NCBI GenBank assembly: GCA_009908425.1
Contig: JAAAPF010000356.1
Coordinates: 1 to 53,054 of the forward strand
Length of the DNA stretch: 53,054 nt
Source of the DNA: Alphaproteobacteria bacterium
Lineage (GTDB): Bacteria > Pseudomonadota > Alphaproteobacteria > Geminicoccales > Geminicoccaceae
Direction: 5' to 3'
This document shows, piece after piece, positions 1 to 8,764 of this stretch. The notes beneath the pieces are model-generated. The model was not told the origin of the DNA. It was given only the letters and a program-made list of their open reading frames with translations, and searched no databases. Numbering within the stretch: position 1 is the first letter of the stretch; every line of letters begins with the position of its first letter. The translations under genes and the position numbers were made by a program.

Positions 1-541
1 AGCGCGGCGCCAGCGGCAGCCCGCGGTTGAAGTGCGCGTGGGCGATGGCGAGCGCCAGGACGATGTAGATGCCCCAGGCGTGCAGCCCCCAGTGGAAGTA
101 GCTGAGCCGCATCGCCTCCAACAGCGCTTCCCGGCTGTGCGGTTCGGCCCGCAACGGGTTGTCGTAGTGCAGCAGCGGCTCGGCCACGCCGTAGAAGACG
201 ATGCCGATGCCCATCCCGGCCGCGAACAGCATGGTGAACCAGCCGAAGCGCGAGAACTCGGGGCGAGCGTCACGCCCCCCGATCCGCACCCGCCGCACCG
301 GGAAGAACAACAGCGTGACCGGCACGACGAGAAACGCCGAGACCACGAGGACGTAATACCAGCCCAGGAAGCGCGAGATGTTGTGCTGGGTGGCTTCGAA
401 CACCGCGGCGGCGGTCTGGGTGAACAGGCCACCGGTGAGCACGAACACCACGACGAGGCCGGCCGAGCCGAAGAAGACCGTCGGGTTCATGTGCGCGGTG
501 ACGCGCTCGACCACGGTGGGGCGGGTCGCGTGCTGTGCCAT
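1..541 (-). CDS. BCCT-family betaine/carnitine/choline transporter, N-terminal part (runs off the left edge)
   Basis: The first 180 residues of a secondary transporter of the betaine-choline-carnitine family are present; the rest lies outside the window. The ATG at 541 on the minus strand begins MAQHATRPTV. Three hydrophobic segments are visible, near residues 21-41, 62-81 and 102-119. The glycine-rich stretch GMGIGIVFYGVAEP (residues 109-122) is the family's signature around the first substrate-contacting helix, and FHWGLHAWG (149-157) follows at the expected spacing. Family members import compatible solutes, usually with Na+ or H+, which fits the NAGGN osmolyte operon further along. The substrate cannot be told from this fragment. 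Confidence 0.9.
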   Translation of the reverse strand, partial: MAQHATRPTVVERVTAHMNPTVFFGSAGLVVVFVLTGGLFTQTAAAVFEATQHNISRFLGWYYVLVVSAFLVVPVTLLFFPVRRVRIGGRDARPEFSRFGWFTMLFAAGMGIGIVFYGVAEPLLHYDNPLRAEPHSREALLEAMRLSYFHWGLHAWGIYIVLALAIAHAHFNRGLPLAPR

Positions 542-590
542 GGTCGGGCAACACGGGGCCGCGTGAACGGGTTCCGGCCGGCGTCGGCCG

Positions 591-1280
591 TTGACGACGC
601 CGACGCGCCGTGGTCGGTGGCGGGCACCCGCCGACGAGGAACCCGCGACCGTGCCACCGCCGCCCCGAGCCGGGGCCTACCGCGTCGTCTACGCCGACCC
701 GCCCTGGTCGTTTTCGACCTACTCGGCCAAGGGCAAGGGCCGCAGCGCCGACGCCCACTACGACACCTTGGATCTCGCCGGCATCAAGGCGCTGCCGGTG
801 GCGGAATGGGCCGCGCCCGACGCCGTGCTCCTGCTGTGGGCGACCGACCCCTGCCTGCCGCAGGCGCTCGAGGTGATGGCGGCCTGGGGCTTCACCTACA
901 AGACCGTCGGGTTCTACTGGGCCAAGCTGAACGCCAAGGCCGGCGGCAAGTTCTGGTTCGACGAGCGCGACTTCTTCACCGGCATGGGGTTCTGGACCCG
1001 CGCCAACCCGGAGCCCTGCCTGTTGGGCACCCGCGGTAAGCCCAAGCGGCTCCACGGCGACGTCAAGAAGCTGGTGGTGGCGCCGCGGCGCGAGCACTCC
1101 CGCAAGCCCGAACTCGTCCATGAGCGCATCGAACGGCTGGTCGAGGGGCCGTATCTGGAGATGTTCGCGCGCGCGAGCCGCCCCGGCTGGGACGGCTGGG
1201 GCGATCAGTCGGGGCTCTTCGACGCGGGCGCGGTGGCGACCCGGCGCATGCCCTCGCGGCTCACCGACCCGGAGGGCTGA
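591..1280 (+). CDS. MT-A70 family N6-adenine methyltransferase
   Basis: Predicted SAM-dependent adenine-N6 methyltransferase acting on DNA or RNA. The catalytic DPPW motif is at residues 36-39 in the context VVYADPPWSF, followed by the usual WATDPCLPQAL and HSRKPELVHERIE segments. The protein is 229 aa from the TTG at 591. A GTG at 651 would give 209 aa and would also leave the whole domain intact, so the start is uncertain. It is divergent from the BCCT gene and no restriction endonuclease or specificity subunit lies nearby, so it looks like an orphan methyltransferase. Family membership is clear; the target sequence is unknown. Confidence 0.88.
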   Translation: MTTPTRRGRWRAPADEEPATVPPPPRAGAYRVVYADPPWSFSTYSAKGKGRSADAHYDTLDLAGIKALPVAEWAAPDAVLLLWATDPCLPQALEVMAAWGFTYKTVGFYWAKLNAKAGGKFWFDERDFFTGMGFWTRANPEPCLLGTRGKPKRLHGDVKKLVVAPRREHSRKPELVHERIERLVEGPYLEMFARASRPGWDGWGDQSGLFDAGAVATRRMPSRLTDPEG

Positions 1281-1551
1281 ACGCCGCCCGCGCCACCGCA
1301 CCGCCCCCGTGCCGGTGATGGTCCTCGACCTGATCGTCCGATCCGCCCGCTCGCCGGGCAGACTCGGGGAGCGCGAGCCCGGAGAGCGCGGCCTGGACGC
1401 CTTCGAGCGCGGGCGTCTCGAACGGCCCGGTGTCCGTCGGCGACCGGCAGCCCCACGCGTGGTCGTGAGAGGGGACGTCGAGCGGATCGCCGCCGCACCA
1501 CCCCCGCGCGGCCGAGCGTCCGCGTCGGGGCGCGGCGCGGCGCGGAGCCGT

Positions 1552-2571
1552 TCATCCGGCGTCGGCCGCTCCGAAAGCCCGCGTCAAAAAGCGCTCGAGC
1601 GCGGCGTCGGAGCGCGCCTTCACCGCCGGGTCGCCGCGGATGCGGTAGCCTGTGTCGTCGGCGCAGAGCGCGAGCGCCGCGGTGCGGGCCAGATAGCCGT
1701 CAAGGGTGAGGAAGGTGCGGGCGTCCCGGACCCGCCCCGTCGCCGTCACCCGAAAGCGGCAGCCGGCGAGGCCGCGCGGCGCCCGCCAATCGCTCGGCCC
1801 GGCGTCCCAGCGGTGGGCCGCGCCATCGTAGACCTCGAGCGTGACCGCGCTGCCGCCGCGGCGGAGATCGCCCACTACCGCGTCGCAGCGGGCGGGATCG
1901 ACGATGGCGTCGGCGGTGCCGTAGAGGATCAGCGCCGGGGCGCCGGTGGTGTCGACCCGCTCGAAGCGGGCGATGCAGGGCGCGTAGTAGGCGGCGTGGG
2001 CGGCGAAGCGCGCCCCGTCGCCGGCGTAGCGCTCGGCGACCTGGGCGTGCAGGGCGTACACCGCCGCCATCCCGCCGTAGGAAAACCCCACCAGCGCCAC
2101 CCGGTCGCCGTCGATGCGGGGATGGTCGGCCAGAAAGCGCAAGCCCGCATAGGCGTCGGCGAGGAACATCGCCTCGGTCACGTTCAACAGGCGCGCGGTG
2201 AAGCCGGTGCCGGGCTCGACGCGCGCGCCGAAGACGTCGACCACCAGCGCCGCCCAGCCGCGCGCGGCGAGTTGGCGGGCGTAGCGGTACTCGCGCGCCC
2301 ACGACACCCCGCCGGCGCCGTGCAACAGGACCACGGCCGGAACGGCCCCGGCAGCGCCCGGCGGCAGGAACAGTCGGGCCTCGGCCCGCACGGCCGGAGC
2401 CCCCGCCGCGGCCTCGGCCAAGACGAACGGACTGCTCGACGCGAAGCCGACGGGCTCGCCGGTGAGGTCGGCGGGCGGCGGCAGTGCCCCCAGCGGCGGC
2501 GGCAGGCCGATGGCGGCGAGCGTGAGCAGGACCGCCCCCGCACGCCGAGCGAAACGGGTTGGACGCGACAT
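1552..2571 (-). CDS. Dienelactone hydrolase family protein, secreted
   Basis: Alpha/beta hydrolase of 339 aa. The ATG at 2571 is chosen because it puts a clean signal peptide first (MSRPTRFARR, then a hydrophobic run to about residue 30), so a periplasmic location is likely. The oxyanion region LLHGAGGVSW is near residues 82-91. The nucleophile elbow GFSYGG carries Ser164, the acid is Asp221 or Asp225 (GTADAIVDP), and His253 lies in DGAAHRW. Dienelactone hydrolases classically carry Cys at the nucleophile; here it is Ser, as in many broad-specificity relatives. The natural substrate is unknown. It is divergent from the MscS gene, with 83 bp between the starts. Confidence 0.85.
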   Translation of the reverse strand: MSRPTRFARRAGAVLLTLAAIGLPPPLGALPPPADLTGEPVGFASSSPFVLAEAAAGAPAVRAEARLFLPPGAAGAVPAVVLLHGAGGVSWAREYRYARQLAARGWAALVVDVFGARVEPGTGFTARLLNVTEAMFLADAYAGLRFLADHPRIDGDRVALVGFSYGGMAAVYALHAQVAERYAGDGARFAAHAAYYAPCIARFERVDTTGAPALILYGTADAIVDPARCDAVVGDLRRGGSAVTLEVYDGAAHRWDAGPSDWRAPRGLAGCRFRVTATGRVRDARTFLTLDGYLARTAALALCADDTGYRIRGDPAVKARSDAALERFLTRAFGAADAG

Positions 2572-2654
2572 GCGGCGCGATGTAGCGACCTTCCACGCCG
2601 GCGGCGAGCCCGTCTCCCGGCGCCGTGGATCCCACCGTCGTGCCCTAAGCCGCC

Positions 2655-4232
2655 ATGGACGCGCAAACCCCGCCGCCACTCCCGCTGACCAACCCCGCAC
2701 CCTGGCTCGACCGCTTCGTCGAGGACGCCGGGGCGCTCGCCGCCGTGCTGATCGTCTTCACGGGCTTGTGGGCGCTGAGCGGGCTGCTGCGGCGCGGCCG
2801 CGCCCTGCGCGACGCCCTGCCCGCCTTCGTGCCCTGGCTGATCGACTTCCTGTTGCTGCCGCCGACGATCGTGATCGCGGGCGCGCTCCTGCGCGTGCTC
2901 CTGCGCGGGGCGGGCTACGGGGAACTCGATCCCTACGTGCGCGACGGCTCGCTGTTGCTCACCTATCTCGTCGCCGCCTGGCTGATCGCGCGCGGCGTCG
3001 ACATCTGGGTATCCGCCGGGACGGCGGCCGCCGCGGCACGACGCGGCGCCACCCGCCTGCTGCGCGGCCTGATGTACGCCGCGGCCCTGGTGGTCGGCGC
3101 CACCGTCTTTCTCGCGGCCGAGGGCTATTCGATCACCGGCGTGCTGGTCTCCACCGGCGTCATCGCCGCGGTGGTGGCGCTGGCGTTGCAGAACACGCTG
3201 AGCGACTTCTTCTCGGGCGTCGCGTTGAGCGTCGAACAACCGATCCGCGTCGGCGACTGGATCCAGCTCGAGAACGGCACCATCGCCCAGGTCGTCGACA
3301 TCACCTGGCGCGCCGTGTGGCTGACCTCGTGGCAGAACACGCGCGTGGTGGTGCCCAACAGCAAGTTCGCCGGCCAGACCTTCGAGAACCTGAACGAGCC
3401 GACCGGCGTCTACGCCCCCTGGTACCAGGTCCGCGTCCCCGCCGACCTCCCGCCGGCCTACGCCTTGATGCTGCTGCGCGAGGCGGTGCTGCGCTGCAAG
3501 CACGTGCTGCCCTCGCCGGCACCGGTGGTGCGGCTCGCCGACGCCACCACCATCCCCTACACCTACATGGTGTGGGTCCATTTCGCGAATTACCCGGCGA
3601 TGTTCCGCGGCCGCGAGGAGATGTTCCGCGAGATCGACACCGCGCTGCGCGGGGTGGAGGTCGAGCCCGGCCCCGAGATCACCGAGTTCCGCACCCGTAT
3701 CTCGCGCACGGCGGACGTCGCCCCGCCGACGGTGGCGGCGGCGCTGCGCGCGATGAACGTGTTGAGCGGCCTCGACGACGTCGCGATCCAACGTCTGGCG
3801 CAGTCGAGCCGGTACATGGACGTCGAGGCCGGCCAAGTGCTGATACGGGAGGGCGAGGTCGCCGAGGCCATGTACGCCATCGTCGCCGGCATCCTCGAGG
3901 CGAGCGTCGTCGGCCCCGACCATCAAGATCTGGTGAGCGAGCGGTTGCCGGCCGGTCAAGCAGTCGGACAGATCTCTCTGATCACCGGCGAGCCGTCGGC
4001 GATGACCGTGACCGCCGCCACCGACGCGACGGTCGTGCGCGTCAGCCTCGACGCCCTCAAGACCGTCGTCGCCGACAATCCCGATCTGAAGGACCGCCTG
4101 GCCCAGAGCATCACCGACCGCATCGCCCACCTGCACCAGGCGAAGGCCGCCGCGGTCAAGCGCATCCGCCGTCCCCTCGGCTTGCGCGAAGTGCGTGCAC
4201 GGTTGGAGAGCCTGTTGCGGGGCGGACTTTGA
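2655..4232 (+). CDS. MscS-type mechanosensitive channel with C-terminal cyclic-nucleotide-binding-like domain
   Basis: Inner-membrane channel of 525 aa. Hydrophobic helices occupy roughly residues 30-165. They are followed by the MscS pore helix and beta domain, ending in ALQNTLSDFFSGVALS, IRVGDWIQL and VVPNSKFAGQTFENL. After residue about 360 comes a cNMP-binding fold (LIREGEVAEAMYAIVAG). This is the architecture of the bCNG channels, MscS relatives that gate poorly or not at all with tension and may respond to cyclic nucleotides. The phosphate-binding cassette is altered: the expected FGE is VGQ (437-439) and the expected PRSA is PSAM with Ser448 in the Arg position. Nucleotide binding is therefore doubtful. 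Confidence 0.9.
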   Translation: MDAQTPPPLPLTNPAPWLDRFVEDAGALAAVLIVFTGLWALSGLLRRGRALRDALPAFVPWLIDFLLLPPTIVIAGALLRVLLRGAGYGELDPYVRDGSLLLTYLVAAWLIARGVDIWVSAGTAAAAARRGATRLLRGLMYAAALVVGATVFLAAEGYSITGVLVSTGVIAAVVALALQNTLSDFFSGVALSVEQPIRVGDWIQLENGTIAQVVDITWRAVWLTSWQNTRVVVPNSKFAGQTFENLNEPTGVYAPWYQVRVPADLPPAYALMLLREAVLRCKHVLPSPAPVVRLADATTIPYTYMVWVHFANYPAMFRGREEMFREIDTALRGVEVEPGPEITEFRTRISRTADVAPPTVAAALRAMNVLSGLDDVAIQRLAQSSRYMDVEAGQVLIREGEVAEAMYAIVAGILEASVVGPDHQDLVSERLPAGQAVGQISLITGEPSAMTVTAATDATVVRVSLDALKTVVADNPDLKDRLAQSITDRIAHLHQAKAAAVKRIRRPLGLREVRARLESLLRGGL

Positions 4233-4423
4233 GCTAACGTCGTGGCACGAATGGCGGCGAGAGTGCGCTTGCGATCCGTTCCACTTGCCCCGATACTCCG
4301 AAGGTGCGGCGACGCACGGAGTCAGCTTGCCCGTTTGGTGTCCGTTTCCAAGGGGACGATCGACTGCCGTAATCACCGATCGGAGGGCCGGTCGGAAGCC
4401 GCGTGGAAACAGGATACGTGCTT

Positions 4424-4633
4424 ATGCCTACCGGAACCGTGAAGTGGTTTGACACCACCAAAGGCTACGGCTTCATCCAACCGAGCGACGGCGGCAAGGA
4501 CGCCTTCGTCCACATCACCGAGGTCCAGCGCTCCGGTCTCGACGGCCTGAGCGAGGGCCAGAAGGTGTCCTACGAACTGGTCAAGGGACGCGGCGGCAAA
4601 ATGGCCGCCGCCAATCTACAACTCGACGACTGA
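4424..4633 (+). CDS. Cold-shock domain protein (CspA family)
   Basis: Single-domain nucleic-acid chaperone of 69 aa. RNP1 is KGYGFI (13-18) and RNP2 is DAFVHI (26-31), and the start TGTVKWFD is typical of CspA-type proteins. The ATG at 4424 matches the family N-terminus; an upstream ATG at 4403 would add seven residues that family members lack. The 190-bp leader after the MscS gene is long enough for the structured 5' UTR common to csp mRNAs, but I cannot assign a defined thermosensor there. Confidence 0.95.
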   Translation: MPTGTVKWFDTTKGYGFIQPSDGGKDAFVHITEVQRSGLDGLSEGQKVSYELVKGRGGKMAAANLQLDD

Positions 4634-4668
4634 CGCCCACCAAGCCGCGTTGACCCCGTACGCGCGGC

Positions 4669-4686
4669 CCGGCGGTTCCCCGCCGG
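4669..4686 (+). terminator. Hairpin after the cold-shock gene, possible terminator
   Basis: CCGGCGG and CCGCCGG form a perfect 7-bp stem around the loop TTCC, 36 bp after the csp stop codon. Only a short pyrimidine-rich stretch (TATCTT) follows, so intrinsic termination would be weak. It could equally be a 3'-end stabilising structure. Confidence 0.35.
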
Positions 4687-4690
4687 TATC

Positions 4691-5467
4691 TTGCGCGTAC
4701 GGTCGTCTCGGGCCGTGACGGTGTGGCCGGAGCCCGGCGTCACGGCCGTCGTTGTCGCGACGTTCCTCGGCGCGGGACTGGCGAAGGGGGTGGTCGGGCT
4801 CGGCTTTCCGACCATCACCGTCGCGGTGCTCGCGGCTCCGATCGGCCTCGCGCCCGCGATCGCCGTCACCGTGGTGCCGGCGATCGTCACCAACGTCGCC
4901 CAAGCGCTCGCCGGCGGCCGACTCCGCGCGCTCCTGCGTCGGCTGTGGCCGCTTCTGGCCTGCGCCCTGCCGGGTGGGCTCGTCGGCACCGCCGTGCTCG
5001 CCGCCGGCGACGCCGCGACGCTCACCCGCGCGCTCGGCGTGCTGCTCGCCGTCTACGCCGCCATGGGGCTGGTCGTCCCTCCCCTGCCCCATCCCGGCCG
5101 TTGGCACGGCGTCCTGGGCGCGCCGATCGGCTTCACCGCCGGCCTCGTGGCCGGCATGGTGGGCTCCTTCACCCTTCCGGCGGTGGCCTATCTGCAGGCG
5201 CTGCGGCTCCCCCGCGACGAGCTCGTCCAGGCGCTCGGCCTGGTGTTCTTGACCCTCAGCCTGGGCCTCGCCGCCGGCCTCGGCCGGACCGCGCAGCTGA
5301 CCCCGGCGTGGCTCGCCCTCTCGCTGGTGGCGATCGTGCCGTCGCTGGTCGGCATGGAGGTCGGCCGCCGGCTGCGGCGGCGGCTGCCGGAGCGGCGCTT
5401 TCGCACGCTGTTGTTCGTGGCGCTGTTCGCGCTGGGCACCCACCTCGCGCTCGGCGCCGGCGGCTGA
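4691..5467 (+). CDS. TauE/SafE-family sulfite/organosulfonate exporter-like membrane protein
   Basis: Integral membrane protein of up to 258 aa with about seven or eight hydrophobic segments. The two-fold pattern of the family is visible, with a FLGAGLAKGVVGLGFPTIT block near the N-terminus and GFTAGLVAGMVGSFTLP near the middle. Relatives are thought to export sulfite, sulfoacetate or other small anions, but most are uncharacterised. The TTG at 4691 and GTGs at 4715 and 4721 are all possible starts and no strong ribosome-binding site decides between them. Its TGA abuts the opposing gene's stop, forming the palindrome TGATCA (5465-5470). Confidence 0.85.
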   Translation: MRVRSSRAVTVWPEPGVTAVVVATFLGAGLAKGVVGLGFPTITVAVLAAPIGLAPAIAVTVVPAIVTNVAQALAGGRLRALLRRLWPLLACALPGGLVGTAVLAAGDAATLTRALGVLLAVYAAMGLVVPPLPHPGRWHGVLGAPIGFTAGLVAGMVGSFTLPAVAYLQALRLPRDELVQALGLVFLTLSLGLAAGLGRTAQLTPAWLALSLVAIVPSLVGMEVGRRLRRRLPERRFRTLLFVALFALGTHLALGAGG

Positions 5468-6493
5468 TCACGCCCCGAGCACGCCGTCGAGAAAGCGCCC
5501 CAGATTGCGACCGAGCGCGGGCGAGGGGTAGCCGCCCTCCTGGATCAGCACCAGCGGCAGCCGGCTGCGGGCGATGCGCTCGCCGATGCGGGCGAAGCCG
5601 TCGGTGGTGACCGCGAACGCCGCCAGCGGGTCGTCGACGTGGGTGTCGAGCCCGAGCGCCACCACCAGCACGTCGGGCGCGACCCCGGCGACGGTCGCGA
5701 GCGCACCGTCGAGCGCGTCCAGAAACCCGGCGTCGTCGGTACCCGGGGGCAAGGGCAGGTTGACCGTCCAGCCCTCGCCGCTGCCGATGCCGCGCTCGTG
5801 GGCGTAGCCCCAGAACCAGGGGTAGAACACGGCCGGGTCGGCATGGATCGAAACGTGCAGGACGTCGGCGCGGTCGTAGAAGATCGCCTGGGTCCCGTTG
5901 CCGTGGTGGACGTCGACGTCCAGGATCGCCGGGCGGTGGCCCCGGGCCCGCAGCTCGGCGGCGGCGATCGCGGTGTTGTTCAAAAAGCAGAAGCCGCCCG
6001 CCATGTCGGCGAAGGCGTGGTGACCCGGCGGCCGGGCGAGGGCGTAGGCCAAGGGTGCGCCGTCGGCGACCGCCCGCACCGCGGCGACCGCCCCGTCGGC
6101 GCCGGCGCGGGCCGCCTCGAAGCTGTGTCGCCCGAGCGGGCAGGCGGTGTCGGCCATGTGCCAACCGGCGCGGCCGACGATGCCGCGCGGGTAGGAGGCG
6201 TGGGCGCGGGCGGGATGGACGTTGGCGACCACCTCCTCGCCACCACCGGCGACCCGCCATTGCCGCCAGCCGGTCTCGAGGAAGTCGAGATAGGCCGGAT
6301 CGTGGACGCGCAGCCGCGGGATCGGGCCGGCCGGCGGGGGCGTTCGGTGCACCAGACCGGCGTCGGTGGCGGCGGCGAGCAGCGCCTCGGCGCGGGCCGC
6401 CCGCTCGGGGCTCGGCTGGGGACGGCCGCGCACCAGAAAGAACGCCGGATCGTGGCGCGCCTGCGTCTGGTCGTAGAACACCGCGATCGCCAT
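5468..6493 (-). CDS. Histone-deacetylase-family amidohydrolase, acetylpolyamine amidohydrolase type
   Basis: Zinc hydrolase of 341 aa. The tandem histidines of the charge relay are His158 and His159 (RPPGHHAFAD). The zinc ligands are Asp194 and His196 (DVDVHHGNGT) and Asp283 (GLDTHVDDPL). The GLDTHVDDPL form and the N-terminal pattern resemble bacterial acetylpolyamine amidohydrolases more than histone deacetylases, so deacetylation of polyamines or other small acetylated amines is the best guess. The ATG at 6493 has a GAGGG ribosome-binding site. It lies 14 bp after an SDR gene on the same strand, so the two are probably co-transcribed. Confidence 0.88.
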   Translation of the reverse strand: MAIAVFYDQTQARHDPAFFLVRGRPQPSPERAARAEALLAAATDAGLVHRTPPPAGPIPRLRVHDPAYLDFLETGWRQWRVAGGGEEVVANVHPARAHASYPRGIVGRAGWHMADTACPLGRHSFEAARAGADGAVAAVRAVADGAPLAYALARPPGHHAFADMAGGFCFLNNTAIAAAELRARGHRPAILDVDVHHGNGTQAIFYDRADVLHVSIHADPAVFYPWFWGYAHERGIGSGEGWTVNLPLPPGTDDAGFLDALDGALATVAGVAPDVLVVALGLDTHVDDPLAAFAVTTDGFARIGERIARSRLPLVLIQEGGYPSPALGRNLGRFLDGVLGA

Positions 6494-6507
6494 CGGCCCT
6501 CGCTCGC

Positions 6508-7239
6508 TCAAAACGGGATGCGGGCGCCGTCCCACGCATAAAGACCGCCGCTGGCCGACGCGTCGAGGTCGTCGACGACGGCGAGCAGGCGTTCGGCCAC
6601 GAACGCCGGCGTGAACAGCTTGCCCTCCGGGACGTTGGCCTGAAAGGGCGCGGAGAGCGCGGTGTCGGTGGTGCCGGGGTGGAGCCCGACGCAGACCGCC
6701 GCGGGCCGGCGGCGTGCGAGTTCGATCGCGAGGGTGCGCAGGATCTGGTTCAGCGCCGCCTTCGAAGCCCGATAGGCGTACCAGCCACCGATGCGGTTGT
6801 CCTCGATCGAGCCGACCCGGGCCGAGAGCGCGCCGAACACGGCCTTGTGATCGCGCCGCAGGCGCGGCAGCAGGTGCTTGGCCACCAGCGCCGGGCCGAT
6901 CGCGTTGATCGTGTAGGATCGCGCGAGCGCGCCGGCGTCGAGCTGGCGCCAGCTCTTCTCCGGGCGGAGACCGGCGTCGTCGTGGAGGACGCCGGTGGTG
7001 ACCAGCACCAGGTCGAGCGGGCCCTCCTCCAGCCGCGCCGCGGCCGCTTCGATCGACGCCTCGTCGGTGACGTCGACGCCATCGGTGCGGACCTTGCCGG
7101 CGGGTTCGAGCGGCCGGCGGGCCCAAGCCTCGACCCGCCCGATCCGGTCGTCGCGCGCCAGCCGCTCGACGACGGCGGCGCCGATGCCGCCCGCGGCGCC
7201 CACGACCACGGCGCGCGCCCCGTCCACCAAACTCTGCAT
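6508..7239 (-). CDS. SDR-family NAD(P)-dependent oxidoreductase, C-factor-like
   Basis: Rossmann-fold dehydrogenase of 243 aa. The nucleotide-binding motif is GAAGGIG (14-20) and the active-site Tyr155 and Lys159 lie in YRASK, with Ser138 upstream. The segment LHPGTTDTALSAPFQANVP is characteristic of the CsgA/C-factor-like branch, whose substrates are mostly unknown. The ATG at 7239 is preceded by the strong site GGGAGGAG. It is the first gene of a two-gene unit with the amidohydrolase. Confidence 0.9.
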   Translation of the reverse strand: MQSLVDGARAVVVGAAGGIGAAVVERLARDDRIGRVEAWARRPLEPAGKVRTDGVDVTDEASIEAAAARLEEGPLDLVLVTTGVLHDDAGLRPEKSWRQLDAGALARSYTINAIGPALVAKHLLPRLRRDHKAVFGALSARVGSIEDNRIGGWYAYRASKAALNQILRTLAIELARRRPAAVCVGLHPGTTDTALSAPFQANVPEGKLFTPAFVAERLLAVVDDLDASASGGLYAWDGARIPF

Positions 7240-7401
7240 GGTCTCCTCCCGTCCTGCGGTGGTCGTGACCTAAGGCGCCGCGGCGGTAGGGCCACGTCGA
7301 CCCCGTCACGATGCTGTCACGTCGCCGTGCGATCGCTCGACTTGCGCGGCCGACGCAGCGTGTTAGACCAAAGCGTTGAAACACTGGGAAAGGATGGGAA
7401 C

Positions 7402-7914
7402 ATGACATCCCTGGTGTGGCGTGCCGTTCTGGTCGTCACCTTGATCGCGAACTCGGCGGCGGTCGCCCCGGCGCTTGCCGGTCAGACGGCGGGCGCGCGC
7501 AACATCGTCGAGCAGGTCGAGGCGCACAGCCGCTTCACCATGTTCGCGCGGGCGCTGGAGGCGACGCGCTTCGGCGACGAGCTCGCCAACGGTGGCCCCT
7601 ACACGGTCTTCGCCTTCACCGACCACGCCTTCGAGCGCCTGCCGGACAGCTTCCAGGATCACCTGTTCAGCGCCGCCGGCACCGCCACCCTGGAGGAGGT
7701 GCTGGGCTACCACGTCATCGCCGGCCGGGCGATGAGCGGCGACATGTTCGGCCGGGTCTACGAGGTCTCCACCCTCGACGGCAACACGCTGACCATCGAA
7801 GGTCAGATGGACTACATCCGGGTCAACGGGTCGACCATCCTCGAACCGGACATCATGGCGAACAACGGCGTCATCCACCTGCTCGACTACGTCATCATCC
7901 CGCCGAGCTTCTGA
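7402..7914 (+). CDS. Secreted fasciclin (FAS1) domain protein
   Basis: A 170-aa exported protein with an N-terminal signal peptide (to about residue 26, ending APALAG) followed by one FAS1 domain. The YTVFAFTDHAFERLP stretch is the H1 region and NGVIHLLDYVIIP is the H2 region at the C-terminus. FAS1 proteins are usually adhesive or matrix proteins of the envelope. The ATG at 7402 has an AAAGGATGGG ribosome-binding site. The next gene starts 4 bp after the stop, so the pair is probably an operon. Confidence 0.92.
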   Translation: MTSLVWRAVLVVTLIANSAAVAPALAGQTAGARNIVEQVEAHSRFTMFARALEATRFGDELANGGPYTVFAFTDHAFERLPDSFQDHLFSAAGTATLEEVLGYHVIAGRAMSGDMFGRVYEVSTLDGNTLTIEGQMDYIRVNGSTILEPDIMANNGVIHLLDYVIIPPSF

Positions 7915-7918
7915 CCCG

Positions 7919-8656
7919 ATGCGCCCGGCGCGGATGCTGGCGGCGGCGGTCGTTCTCGTGCTGGCCGCCGGGGCGGCGCGGGGCGAGCGGGTCGACCTCG
8001 AACTGGTGCTGCTCGCCGACGCCAGCGGCTCGATCGACCGCGCCGAACTGATGTTCCAGCGCCGCGGCTACGCCGAGGCCATGCGCTCGCGCGAGGTCCT
8101 CGACGCCATCGCCGGCGGGCTCGATGGCCGGATCGCGGTGACCTACGTGGAGTGGGCGACGGCGGACGCCCAGCACGTCGTCGTGCCGTGGATGGCGGTC
8201 GACGGCGCCGCCGCCGCCGAAACCTTCGCCACCCGGTTGATGGCCGCGCCGCGTCGAGCCTTCGGCCGCAACGCCATCGGCAGCGCGCTCGCCCGCGGGG
8301 TCGCGCTCTTGGAGGACAACGCCTTCGACGGCTTTCGCCGGGTGATCGATTTCTCGGCGGACAGCGCCAACAGCTGGGGCGGGGTGTCGATCGCCGAAGG
8401 CCGCGCCCGCGCCGCGGCCGCCGACGTCGTCGTCAACGGCCTGGCGGTGCTCTGCCGCGCCGCCGACTGCTCGGGCCGACCGATCCGCTACGACCTGGAG
8501 CGGAGCTTCGCGGAGCGCATCGTCACCGGCCCGGGCGCGTTCGTTCTGACCGCCGACGACGCGCCCAGCTTCGCCGACGCGGTGCGCCGCAAACTGGTCC
8601 TCGAGATCGCCGACCGCCGCGACGCCGCCGAGGTGCGTTACGCCGAAAGGCGATGA
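7919..8656 (+). CDS. DUF1194 / von Willebrand A-like secreted protein
   Basis: A 245-aa exported protein with a signal peptide (to about residue 22). The segment VLLADASGSID supplies the DxSxS metal-ion-dependent adhesion motif (Asp34, Ser36, Ser38) of a vWA fold. Other vWA-like positions follow (TYVEWATAD, RRVIDFSADSANSWGG). DUF1194 proteins are common in alphaproteobacteria and have no defined role. Pairing with a FAS1 protein suggests an envelope adhesion or calcium-dependent interaction function; that is inference. Confidence 0.85.
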   Translation: MRPARMLAAAVVLVLAAGAARGERVDLELVLLADASGSIDRAELMFQRRGYAEAMRSREVLDAIAGGLDGRIAVTYVEWATADAQHVVVPWMAVDGAAAAETFATRLMAAPRRAFGRNAIGSALARGVALLEDNAFDGFRRVIDFSADSANSWGGVSIAEGRARAAAADVVVNGLAVLCRAADCSGRPIRYDLERSFAERIVTGPGAFVLTADDAPSFADAVRRKLVLEIADRRDAAEVRYAERR

Positions 8657-8764
8657 GGCCGGCCCGCGAGACCTGCGCATTGCCGCTGCGCAGCGCGCCG
8701 CCGCCGTGCTATGACATCCTCGTCATGACCTGCGCCGTCGCGCGGCGCCGAGGGGAGGAAGGTC

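Noticed and set aside
1281-1551. Possible small gene between the methyltransferase and the hydrolase
   Set aside because: Frames on both strands are Arg/Pro/Ala-rich without a plausible start or similarity; treated as a 271-bp spacer.
2184-4376. Open frame of 730 codons on the minus strand opposite the MscS gene
   Set aside because: No recognisable domain and low-complexity shadow composition; the MscS/cNMP protein on the plus strand is certain.
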